A stretch of DNA of 46,518 nucleotides, from positions 1-46,518 of the forward strand of contig NZ_JAHLQM010000023.1 of the NCBI RefSeq assembly GCF_018919165.1, written 5' to 3'. Positions 26,698 to 33,704 of the stretch are shown piece by piece. Each line of letters begins with the position of its first letter. Position 1 is the first letter of the stretch. The notes beneath the pieces were generated by a model. The model ran no database searches and had not been told where the DNA came from. It saw only the letters and a program-made list of their open reading frames with translations. This stretch comes from Amphibacillus sp. MSJ-3. GTDB taxonomy: Bacteria; Bacillota; Bacilli; Bacillales; Amphibacillaceae. Position numbers and translations under genes: made by a program.

Positions 26698-27447
26698 TTA
26701 TTTCCTTGCCACGATTGCAATATATCCTAGATTTGCTTTATTGGTTCTAAAAAAGTGGAACATCGCTTTAAAATAGACCCGATTTTCTTTTTTTATTGCA
26801 TTTTTGAAAATCTTTAAGGTCCGAACTAATCCTTCGTCTTTAATCATTCCAATTGGATCCATTAATGTCATCGATCCTGTCGATACCGTTAAATCTTCAA
26901 ACCCTGCCTTAGTAAAGATTTCTCGCCAATCCGATTCATTGTGTGGCTTAGCCGGAACATGAATTGCCTTTTGAAGTTCTTCGATTACTTTGGTCATCTC
27001 ACCTTCCGCCAGCTTCACATCATGCGTCAGCAGTATCCCACCTGGTTTCAAAACGCGATAGTATTCGGAGATCGCCTTAATTTTTTGTTTATCACCCAGC
27101 ATCGTCAACATTGCTTCATTAATGACGACATCAAAAGATTGATCCGGATAAGGTAGCTTAAGTGCATTTGCCCGCTCTACTTTAATTTTATCCGATAGAC
27201 CCGCTTCAGCCACACGATTTCTTGCTAATTCAACTACTTCTTTATCTAAATCAACAGCGGTAATTGAGCAGCCTGTCTTGCTAACTAAAGCAATTGCATT
27301 TGTACATTGATTGCAAGCAACCTCTAAAATATGTTTATTTTTGTCAAAGGAAACATGTTCAAATAACCAATTCGTCGCCTCTATGCCACCAGGCCGTAAA
27401 CGTGTCTTCCCTAATCGAGCTAAAAATGAGTGTCCTGCTTCAGCCAT
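26698..27447 (-). CDS. Class I SAM-dependent methyltransferase
   Basis: A 249-residue small-molecule methyltransferase of the UbiE/type-11 kind. Motif I is the variant ILEVACNQCTNAIALV rather than the usual ExGxGxG. Motif II is AVDLDKEVVELAR, and the SFDVVINEAMLTML and LKPGGILLTHD blocks follow. The methyl acceptor is unknown. Its start overlaps or touches the end of the cupin gene (an in-frame GTG lies at 27456, the ATG at 27447), so the two are translationally coupled and share the Fur-box promoter. I favour the ATG, though its ribosome site is weak. Confidence 0.85.
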   Translation of the reverse strand: MAEAGHSFLARLGKTRLRPGGIEATNWLFEHVSFDKNKHILEVACNQCTNAIALVSKTGCSITAVDLDKEVVELARNRVAEAGLSDKIKVERANALKLPYPDQSFDVVINEAMLTMLGDKQKIKAISEYYRVLKPGGILLTHDVKLAEGEMTKVIEELQKAIHVPAKPHNESDWREIFTKAGFEDLTVSTGSMTLMDPIGMIKDEGLVRTLKIFKNAIKKENRVYFKAMFHFFRTNKANLGYIAIVARK

Positions 27448-27448
27448 T

Positions 27449-28120
27449 TTATTCACCAGGCTTTACAACTGTCAATAACATTTTAAAGGCTTCAACAGCT
27501 TCCAATGCATGGGGGATCTCAGCAGGCATCACAATACTTTCCCCTGCCTTTACGGTATAATCTGTCTGATCTATTGTAATTAGCGCTTCACCTTCTAAAA
27601 TTTGCACAAGTGCATCTCCTGTTGCGGTATGACGCGCAATTTGTTGTCCAGCATCAAGGGCAAATAATGTTAGTGTTAATGTTTTATGTTGTACAAGTGA
27701 TTTACTTGTCTTCCGATTTGGAACGATTTCGATTTGTTCAGCCAACCGAATGGTTTCGTTATGTGGAATTTTATTAATCATGAATTCATTCTCCTCTGTT
27801 TGGTAAATATGGACTTGTTGAAAGCTAGCTTTTGTTTTAGCCTTGATGGAATGACGAGTACCACATCCAAGTAAAATCATAAATCCAGCTTCCAATTCCC
27901 TAATTACATCATTAGCAGTAATTTCTAATCGACCTTCTAGACAATAAATCAATTTTGCTTGACCGACAATCTCTGTACTAATTGATTCTTTTTCATCAAG
28001 TCCAAAAGTCGTTATATCAAAAGCGCCTGCTTCGGCGATAGCCGTACTAACAATTTGGTCAGGTAAAATAATCGCTAATTCTTCTAGACCAAATACTGTT
28101 TTAATAGGTAGATCTCCCAA
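27449..28120 (-). CDS. Two-domain cupin protein
   Basis: A 223-residue protein with two cupin barrels. The C-terminal one is well formed (residues about 150-215, with GQQIARHTATGDALVQILEGE and SIVMPAEIPHALEAVE, which supply the metal-binding His and Glu). The N-terminal barrel is more degenerate. It may bind a metal and act as a sensor or small enzyme. I chose TTG 28120 because GAGGAGG lies 6 bases upstream; a GTG at 28153 would start inside the Fur box. It is first in an operon with a methyltransferase. Function is not known. Confidence 0.78.
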   Translation of the reverse strand: MGDLPIKTVFGLEELAIILPDQIVSTAIAEAGAFDITTFGLDEKESISTEIVGQAKLIYCLEGRLEITANDVIRELEAGFMILLGCGTRHSIKAKTKASFQQVHIYQTEENEFMINKIPHNETIRLAEQIEIVPNRKTSKSLVQHKTLTLTLFALDAGQQIARHTATGDALVQILEGEALITIDQTDYTVKAGESIVMPAEIPHALEAVEAFKMLLTVVKPGE

Positions 28121-28153
28121 CTTAGCCCTCCTCACTTTTTTACTTCGCAACAC

Positions 28154-28203
28154 TGATAATCATTCTCATTTACAAATTTACCATAGTCATTATTGAATTG
28201 CAA
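28154..28203 (-). promoter_or_regulatory. Promoter with Fur box for the cupin/methyltransferase operon
   Basis: On the - strand TTGCAA (28198-28203), a 17-bp spacer and TAAATT (28175-28180) form the promoter. Right at the expected transcription start is TGAGAATGATTATCA (28154-28168), one mismatch from the 7-1-7 Fur consensus TGATAATNATTATCA. Iron repression of the operon is therefore likely. Confidence 0.75.
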
Positions 28204-28363
28204 ACGATAATTTATCCATAAGATTATCTAATAGTTTTACGATATTATGTTTTTATTGGAATAGATTTAAATAATAGAAGTTTTCATCTTCAGTGGAATA
28301 GTATTAGCAACTTCTAAACTTAAGTGGCTATGATAATAGAGTTTTTTATTGATAATAGAGAAA

Positions 28364-28467
28364 ACAAGGGGATTTCCGTAAAAACGAGTCGAAAAAGGGA
28401 GTTATTTGACGAACGAATATTCCAGTAAACCCCTTGTAAAAAATTTGATAGTTTGTCATAATATAAT
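28364..28467 (+). promoter_or_regulatory. Promoter region of the AimR-like gene with inverted repeat
   Basis: An 8-bp inverted repeat, ACAAGGGG (28364-28371) and CCCCTTGT (28430-28437), brackets 58 bp. Its right arm overlaps a -35 TTGTAA (28434-28439), which is followed after 17 bp by CATAAT (28457-28462). A TATAAT overlaps at 28462-28467. The paired arms could be two half-sites of a looping regulator or a hairpin. Confidence 0.4.
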
Positions 28468-28493
28468 TATAGATTAATAGTGAAAGGTGTAAA

Positions 28494-29519
28494 ATGATGT
28501 TAATAATTAATGATTCAAAAATAGGGATTGGGGAAAACCAGTATTACCATTTGAATGCTGAGGAATTCTATCATTGGTTAAACTTACATGTTCCTAAGGT
28601 TGATCACGAATTAGCTATGCGTGACTATTTTATGGCAACAAATGACCCTTACTCTATGTGTGTTGGTTTAGAGTTTCTGTTTATGAATGACTACTACACA
28701 GAATTGTTTCAATTGATTGAGAAAAATAAAAAACACCCGAAAAAACTGAATAATGATTGGGCGACCTTCTTTGACTTAACAATGGCCCACCATCATAAGA
28801 CAATGCCATTTAGGGAAATTTCAGATCGATTACAAATGATTAGAACAGATGATTTATCACTTAAATGTCTAATAACGTTTTTAATGATCTCGATTCAAAT
28901 TTTCTTTTATGATTTTGATTTAATCGTAAATAAACTTGATCAGTTTCGAGAAGATAGTAATAAAATTCACCATAGCATTCTCCATCCATATATACAGCAT
29001 CGTCTAGACCGTGCACAATTCTTCCACTACTGGAAGCGGAATGAAATGATTTTAGCGCGTAAGTTTGGTTATCAAGCACTAGCAGGAGTAAATAATCGAA
29101 TTCATCTTGCTTATCTGCACATCAACTTAAGCTTTTCATTTATGTTCGATGATTTTGATTCTTCCGTTTATCATATAAAAGAGGCATATAAAATTGTAAA
29201 AGAAAATAACATAACCAACTTGTTAACGGAGATTGAAGAAAATAATATTCCTTTCATTTACGCCCATTTTAATAAACCAGAAGGGATTAAAACATCTGAT
29301 AAAAGCGAACAAGCCCATCTCGCGCTAGCCCGTGGTGATACAGAACTTGCCAAGCAGTTATTAGCTGAGGTAACTGAAATAACACCCTTTACAAAATACT
29401 ATTTAGGCCGAGCCTATAGCGACAAGCAGATGTTAATCCAATCGTACAATGATTTTATCGAGAAACAGAGCGACCACTTCTTTGCACGACTCCCACTTAT
29501 GGCAATACAAAAATTATAA
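28494..29519 (+). CDS. AimR-family peptide receptor lacking a DNA-binding domain
   Basis: A 341-residue all-helical TPR-like protein. Its last 75 residues follow the C-terminal pattern of phage SPbeta AimR as I recall it: EQAHLAL, AK..L, YYLGRAYSDK, SYNDFIEKQSDHFFARLPL..IQK. The region EEFYHWLNLH...HELAMRDYFMA matches the part of AimR just after its helix-turn-helix. AimR is about 380 residues; the 45-50 residue N-terminal HTH is not present here, nor in any frame upstream. The ATG has AAAGGTG 4-7 bases away. A secreted-peptide gene follows by 37 bp, the receptor-peptide order of aimR-aimP and rap-phr. It probably acts through protein contacts or needs a partner to bind DNA. No prophage genes are near. 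Confidence 0.75.
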   Translation: MMLIINDSKIGIGENQYYHLNAEEFYHWLNLHVPKVDHELAMRDYFMATNDPYSMCVGLEFLFMNDYYTELFQLIEKNKKHPKKLNNDWATFFDLTMAHHHKTMPFREISDRLQMIRTDDLSLKCLITFLMISIQIFFYDFDLIVNKLDQFREDSNKIHHSILHPYIQHRLDRAQFFHYWKRNEMILARKFGYQALAGVNNRIHLAYLHINLSFSFMFDDFDSSVYHIKEAYKIVKENNITNLLTEIEENNIPFIYAHFNKPEGIKTSDKSEQAHLALARGDTELAKQLLAEVTEITPFTKYYLGRAYSDKQMLIQSYNDFIEKQSDHFFARLPLMAIQKL

Positions 29520-29556
29520 ATAAAGCCTTTCATACCGATTAAGGGAGGTGAAAACG

Positions 29557-29694
29557 ATGGAGCGTGTGTTCATGTCATTATTAATTGCCTTAACACTTGT
29601 AACAACCGTATCTGTTTCACTGCCTACTCAGATAGCAGAAGATGCACCAATAAGCATTCTACGTAATAACGATCCAATTCACCCTGGTCTCTAA
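29557..29694 (+). CDS. Pro-peptide of the AimR-like receptor (AimP/Phr-like)
   Basis: A 45-residue secreted peptide precursor. It has a short positive start (MER), a hydrophobic core (VFMSLLIALTLVTTVSVSL), a hydrophilic linker (PTQIAEDAPISIL) and the end RNNDPIHPGL. Size and layout match AimP and Phr precursors, whose mature signal is the last 5-10 residues. The end differs from the xxxRGA type of SPbeta/phi3T. The strong ribosome site AAGGGAGGTG is 6 bases before the ATG. Its place right after the receptor and before a terminator supports a cognate pair. The exact mature peptide is not known; DPIHPGL is a guess. Confidence 0.7.
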   Translation: MERVFMSLLIALTLVTTVSVSLPTQIAEDAPISILRNNDPIHPGL

Positions 29695-29716
29695 AGTGAA
29701 TGAGGATGCTAGCTAA

Positions 29717-29788
29717 GAAAAGATAGCCTATTCTCCAATAACCTAAACCGACTTCCGGTCAGGGTTAGAGAAAAAGGCTATCTTTTTT
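29717..29788 (+). terminator. Terminator of the receptor-peptide operon
   Basis: The outer arms AAAAGATAGCC and GGCTATCTTTTTT enclose a second, partly paired inner stem (CCTAAACC..GGGTTAG region). The T run is on the + strand. The A run at the left also allows use by the convergent gene. Confidence 0.8.
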
Positions 29789-29837
29789 CCTTATCCTTTT
29801 TAAATAAGGTCAATCATTGTCACGCTAAAAAACCTTG

Positions 29838-31178
29838 TTATTCCTCTAATGTCTCACTGTCTGTAAGTTTATTATCTTTGACCATGACCGCAACTGTTTC
29901 AATTCTATTTTCTACTACCTTTTTAACTTTAAAAATTAAATTTTTAAATACAATAGTTGGTCTTTCATCCTCTGTAAGAATATAACCAATTTGGCTAATT
30001 AGAAACCCACTAACTGTATCGTATTCTTCAGTTGGTAAATCAACTTTTAACAGATCTTCAAGTTCCCATAGTCGAAATGTACCATCCATTATATATTGAT
30101 TGGGAGCAATTTGTTTGATCTCTTCTTTTGAAAAACCTGGTTCAATACTTTCACTAGAGATTTCACCAACGATTTCCTCTATCACATCTTCAATTGTAAC
30201 TAATCCTTCTGTGCCACCGAATTCATCAAGTACAATAGCAATATGAGCATTATCTTTACGCATATTAGCAAACAAAACATCAATGGTCTGTGCTTCTAAT
30301 GCAAAATAGGGTTCTCTAATCACGTCCTTAAGATTAAATGATTTGCTATCATTTTGAACAAGATATTGAAATAAATCCTTCACATGAAGAACCCCGATAA
30401 TATTATCCACTGTCCCTTCATAAACAGGGAACCTTGAATATCTATACTGATTAATTTGTTGAATCACTTCATCAAAGCCTAAGTCAATTGACAAAGTGGA
30501 CATTTCAGTTCGGTGTGTTGTAATATCAGAAACAACCTTATCATCAAATTCAAATATATTTTCAATCATTCTTCTTTCAGATTGATTGATCGTCCCTCGT
30601 TCTCCACCTATATCAATCAGCATGCGGATGTCTTCCTCTGTCGCTTCATCACTATTTGCACTTGGGTCAATCCCAAATAGACGTAGGATAGCATTGATTG
30701 AAAAGGTTAGTAACTTTACAATCGGCAAACAAATTTTCGCCAAGATAGAAATAGGACCTAGCGCAATATTTGCTACTTTATCAGCTTTTTGTAAAGCAAG
30801 TTGCTTTGGAACAAGCTCGCCAAAGACCAGGGTGAAATAGGATAATATGATGGTAATAACGACGACAGATATTGTATGAAGTAACCCCAACGACATTGGA
30901 ACACCTAAATCATAGAGCCACTGTGACAATGGGCTTGCAAAGAAATCAGCAGCAAATGCACTTGATAAAAACCCGGCTAAGGTAATCCCAATTTGAATGG
31001 TACTAAGGAAAAGACTAGGATTAGAAATAAGACGATAAAGCTTTTGGGCCTTTTTATCGCCATTTTCAGCATCATGTTTTACCTTGTTATCGTTTAAATT
31101 TACAAATGCCAGCTCTGAAGCTGCAAAAAAAGCATTAATTAAAATAAGCACAATTAGTGTTGTAATTGCTATCCCCAA
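29838..31178 (-). CDS. CorC/HlyC-type membrane protein (DUF21-CBS)
   Basis: A 446-residue protein of the CNNM/CorC family. An N-terminal DUF21 membrane domain (about 1-200, three to four segments, FFAASELAFVNLN) is followed by two CBS domains (about 215-335, EMSTLSIDLGF and FALEAQTIDVLFA with FGGTEGLVTIEDVIEEIVGEI) and a CorC_HlyC domain (about 345-430). Bacillus relatives such as MpfA are involved in Mg2+ export; some are still labelled hemolysins. I favour ion transport. The start is TTG with GGAGGG 8 bases upstream. A structured leader lies before it. Confidence 0.92.
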   Translation of the reverse strand: MGIAITTLIVLILINAFFAASELAFVNLNDNKVKHDAENGDKKAQKLYRLISNPSLFLSTIQIGITLAGFLSSAFAADFFASPLSQWLYDLGVPMSLGLLHTISVVVITIILSYFTLVFGELVPKQLALQKADKVANIALGPISILAKICLPIVKLLTFSINAILRLFGIDPSANSDEATEEDIRMLIDIGGERGTINQSERRMIENIFEFDDKVVSDITTHRTEMSTLSIDLGFDEVIQQINQYRYSRFPVYEGTVDNIIGVLHVKDLFQYLVQNDSKSFNLKDVIREPYFALEAQTIDVLFANMRKDNAHIAIVLDEFGGTEGLVTIEDVIEEIVGEISSESIEPGFSKEEIKQIAPNQYIMDGTFRLWELEDLLKVDLPTEEYDTVSGFLISQIGYILTEDERPTIVFKNLIFKVKKVVENRIETVAVMVKDNKLTDSETLEE

Positions 31179-31194
31179 TTATTAAACCCTCCAA

Positions 31195-31322
31195 AAATTG
31201 AAATTTATCATTAAAAAAATAAGTAGCTAATGATCAAAGATTGCTTGTTTCCTAGCCTCGCCTATTTCAGCCATACACGGGAGACCATCGCATGATAAAG
31301 TGAGCTACTTTACGATGACCTT
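31195..31322 (-). promoter_or_regulatory. Structured region between glycosyltransferase and CorC-like gene
   Basis: On the - strand a nested hairpin (GGTCATCG...CGATGGTC enclosing TAAAGT/ACTTTA) starts right after the glycosyltransferase stop. The segment AAGTAGCT in it can instead pair with AGCTACTT 70 bases on, which is followed by ATTTTTTT. The two folds exclude each other. It may be a terminator with a large loop, or an attenuator for the CorC-like gene. I could not match it to a known riboswitch. Confidence 0.4.
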
Positions 31323-31323
31323 T

Positions 31324-32439
31324 TTAATCATCCCAAATGACATGGATATAGCTATTAATAATGTCTTCTTTGACATATTTTTTTGATTCTTCAAATGCAT
31401 TGTTAGAATACATCTGAAATGTAGCCTCGTCTTTTAATATCTCTTCAATCGCATTTTCAACTCCAGCAATGTCTCCATAAGGGACAAGTTTCCCTGCCTT
31501 ATTTGTCACAATAGACCGAGCAGCTGGATAGGAATCATAGACAACAACTGGCATACCTACGGAATAGGCTTCTAAAATAACATTGCCAAATCCCTCATAA
31601 TTGGATAATAACAATAAAATACTGTTTTGGTCAGCGACTTGACTAATATCCTTAATGACTCCCCCTACATTAACTTTAGAATTATCTAACAATGACTTTC
31701 TTATTCCATCCCCATAGGCATTTATTTTATACTTTGGATAGAGTCTCTCAGCCAAACGAGTGTATTCTTTGATATTCTTTTGAATCATATCGAATCTACC
31801 CATATAAATTAAATTATTTGTATATTTACTGATTTGCTTTCTAATTGTTTTAGAAGGATTAGGTACGACGTAAGATTTAAATTTATATTCGACTTTTGAA
31901 TTATTGAGAATAAACATAATCTCTCTCTTATCTTCCTCAGTATAGAATAAAAATTTATCAATGTACTTTATCTTATCTAATAAGATAAATGGTACTTTCT
32001 TTGATTCAATAGTTCCAAACGTAACATCTGGCCGATTTGATTGAAAAATAATGATTTCATTATTCTCCAAAATCTTGTTTGAAATAAAAAAGAGCTTTTG
32101 TACACCAAATACAATTAGTCTGGAGTCTTTTGGATTTAACTTTTCTTTTATCTTGCCATTATTATTTTCAAATAAATTTATTCTTCGTTCATCTTTTGGT
32201 TTTTTCCTACCCGTTACTTTACTGTATATTTCAACATTGGGTAGTTTTTCTAATTTAATATCTTTTTGATTATAAACTAAAGGGATCTCAATAAAACTTT
32301 GTTGTGGCAGTGCCTCTTCTATTAGTCTAATTTTAGTTTGCACCCCACCAATTGTTTGAGAACATTTATTTGATATAAAATAGACTGGTTTGTTATGATC
32401 ATTTTTCCATTCCAATTTCGACTTCACCTGTTCATTCAA
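31324..32439 (-). CDS. Glycosyltransferase, GT4-like (GT-B fold)
   Basis: A 371-residue retaining glycosyltransferase of the GT-B type. The N-terminal acceptor side has SQTIGGVQTKIRLIEEAL. The C-terminal nucleotide-sugar side has LIYMGRFDMIQKNIKEY, INAYGDG, and NYEGFGNVILEAYSVGMPVV, containing the two Glu of the E-x7-E motif. It probably adds a sugar to a cell-surface polymer or lipid. There is no membrane segment. It is AT-rich, stands alone, and has no other surface-polymer genes nearby, so its substrate is open. Confidence 0.85.
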   Translation of the reverse strand: MNEQVKSKLEWKNDHNKPVYFISNKCSQTIGGVQTKIRLIEEALPQQSFIEIPLVYNQKDIKLEKLPNVEIYSKVTGRKKPKDERRINLFENNNGKIKEKLNPKDSRLIVFGVQKLFFISNKILENNEIIIFQSNRPDVTFGTIESKKVPFILLDKIKYIDKFLFYTEEDKREIMFILNNSKVEYKFKSYVVPNPSKTIRKQISKYTNNLIYMGRFDMIQKNIKEYTRLAERLYPKYKINAYGDGIRKSLLDNSKVNVGGVIKDISQVADQNSILLLLSNYEGFGNVILEAYSVGMPVVVYDSYPAARSIVTNKAGKLVPYGDIAGVENAIEEILKDEATFQMYSNNAFEESKKYVKEDIINSYIHVIWDD

Positions 32440-32734
32440 TTTTATTTAGTATTCATTGAAAAAATACCGATATATCCAATATATATTTCCATACTACCAT
32501 AATTTTTGATAATAGCGCTTATTTTAATCATTAAACTTTTAAGGTTTTTGAATGGGACACCACCTCTTATAATAGGTAGAACATTCTCGATTTAAACAGC
32601 TTATTTATAAAATAAATATTTTATCTAATTATAAGTTGCTAATATACCGATCATACGGACGATATAAAAAACATAACAGGAAAAAGAAAACGATACTTTA
32701 AATGGTCTTCTATCTTTTTTTTCCAAAAAATTGT
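32440..32734. other. Gene-free stretch
   Basis: AT-rich DNA between the glycosyltransferase gene and the toxin promoter. I find no supported gene, repeat of the modular family, or strong terminator. Confidence 0.5.
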
Positions 32735-32736
32735 GT

Positions 32737-32742
32737 TATAAT
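32737..32742 (+). promoter_or_regulatory. Extended -10 promoter of the toxin gene
   Basis: TGTTATAAT is an extended -10 (TGnTATAAT) with a weak -35. The transcript would start near 32749. Its leader holds the self-complementary CCTAAACTTAGG (32757-32768), which may fold upstream of the ribosome site. Confidence 0.6.
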
Positions 32743-32801
32743 AAAGGTACGATAGCCTAAACTTAGGAAGATAGTCACTCCCATATAAAGGGGTGATGTT
32801 A

Positions 32802-32885
32802 ATGACTGTTTATGAAGCTTTAGTCATTATGATTAGTTTTTCAACGCTAATTTTAATGATAAGCCAAAACAATCAAAAAAAATAA
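32802..32885 (+). CDS. Type I toxin, TxpA/Hol_Tox holin-like peptide
   Basis: A 27-residue hydrophobic peptide, MTVYEALVIMISFSTLILMI then SQNNQKK. The start TVYEALVIMI-F-TLI matches the putative holin-like toxin family (TxpA of B. subtilis begins MSTYESLMVMIGFANLI). One membrane helix with a charged tail would insert in the cytoplasmic membrane. AAGGGGTG lies 6 bases before the ATG; an ATG two codons upstream is also possible. A convergent antisense RNA covers its 3' end, as in txpA/RatA. It is shorter than TxpA, like several members of the family. Confidence 0.78.
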   Translation: MTVYEALVIMISFSTLILMISQNNQKK

Positions 32886-33036
32886 AAGCCACCCCAACAG
32901 AGCATTTGCTTTGATAGGGTGGAAAGACATTTTTTTATAAACAATGGACTATCACCTAAGGACAATCTATCGTTATAAACCGTCTAGGTGCCCAAACACT
33001 TAGGCGGTCATTTTATTATTATATGCTAGTTCTATA
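32873..33036 (-). ncRNA. Antisense RNA antitoxin (RatA-like)
   Basis: On the - strand the extended -10 TTGGTATAAT (33040-33049, core 33040-33045) should start an RNA near 33033. A hairpin CCACCC / GGGGTGG (32889-32923) followed by CTTTTATTTTTTTG ends it at about 32875. The RNA would pair with the 3' part of the toxin mRNA, whose own terminator is the hairpin at 32980-33010. This is the convergent, 3'-overlapping layout of type I txpA/RatA loci. The ends are predictions from sequence. Confidence 0.65.
32980..33020 (+). terminator. Terminator of the toxin mRNA
   Basis: The arms ACCGTCTAGGTG and CACTTAGGCGGT pair with two G-U wobbles that work only on the + strand RNA. They are followed by CATTTTATTATT. 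On the - strand the same positions give A-C mismatches, so the direction is clear. Confidence 0.7.
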
Positions 33037-33311
33037 TATATTATACCAAAATCCACGAAAAAGTACACCTTTTCTGCTAAATTATTGAGCTTATTTAAGA
33101 ACAGGCCCTCCATCGATAACAGTATCCGATCTTTTTTTCCTAATTAACGAATCTACTTACCTTTACGGAGATTATCTTACCATAAGACCTCCACCCCAAT
33201 CAAATAGGGAAACATCGATTGATATTAGGAATTCGTTCATCCAACGCTTATTCAGAGATAGTCCCCTTCTCACTAAGCGGAGCATCATTTTTAAAAAGCA
33301 TTGCCAACCAT

Positions 33312-33399
33312 TTGTATAATATGTTTAAGGACTTGTATATTATGTTTAAAAATTTCCCTTTAGGGATTTTTTCGTTCGACAACCCTTAAAGGGAAATTT
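33312..33399. repeat. 21-bp tandem duplication and long hairpin
   Basis: TTGTATAATATGTTTAAGGA is followed 21 bp later by the near copy TTGTATATTATGTTTAAAAA. Next to it is a hairpin with arms AAATTTCCCTTTA and TTAAAGGGAAATTT (33350-33399). The hairpin abuts the next modular repeat. Positions 33060-33311 hold no gene I can support. Confidence 0.6.
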
Positions 33400-33672
33400 C
33401 AATCAGTGAGAAGTGGACCTACAGAACCTAAGCCTTTCCACAGGATCCGGTGGGTTTAATCTGCCTTCCCCCATCCCCACTGATTTGGGACTGGGACTGC
33501 GGTTACTCGTCTCACCGGAGATATTTGTGGTTACTCGTCCCACCGAGTGATTTGCGGTTACTCGTCTCTGCGAAAATATTTCTTACTAGCACAAGGAGAT
33601 GACCTAAAGACTCTTGAACCAATCGGGCCCATGCTAACCCACTTCCAATCCTTAAAAGTCACACTGAGAAAA
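33387..33672 (-). repeat. Modular intergenic repeat, copy G (three-unit form)
   Basis: In - orientation: a decayed 5' end CTCAGTGTGACTTTTAAG, GGGCCCGATTGGTTCAAGAG, then three successive GACGAGTAACCRCA-type units (about 33495-33575, one more than in A and E), CCCAGTCCCA, the ATCAGTGGGGATGGGGGAAG module, and the 3' end CACTGATTGAAATTTCCC. It is the longest copy and shows that the internal unit number varies. Confidence 0.8.
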
Positions 33673-33704
33673 ATAAGAATATAGAAAGCTTACGGAAGAT
33701 CTTT

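Noticed and set aside
28154-29837. Prophage origin of the AimR-like locus
   Set aside because: No integrase, replication, structural or lysis gene is visible in the flanks; neighbouring genes are housekeeping or regulatory types.
31195-31322. yybP-ykoY manganese riboswitch
   Set aside because: The conserved GGGGAGUA and GCAAGACC-type loops are not present, although the position before an ion-transport-type gene would fit.
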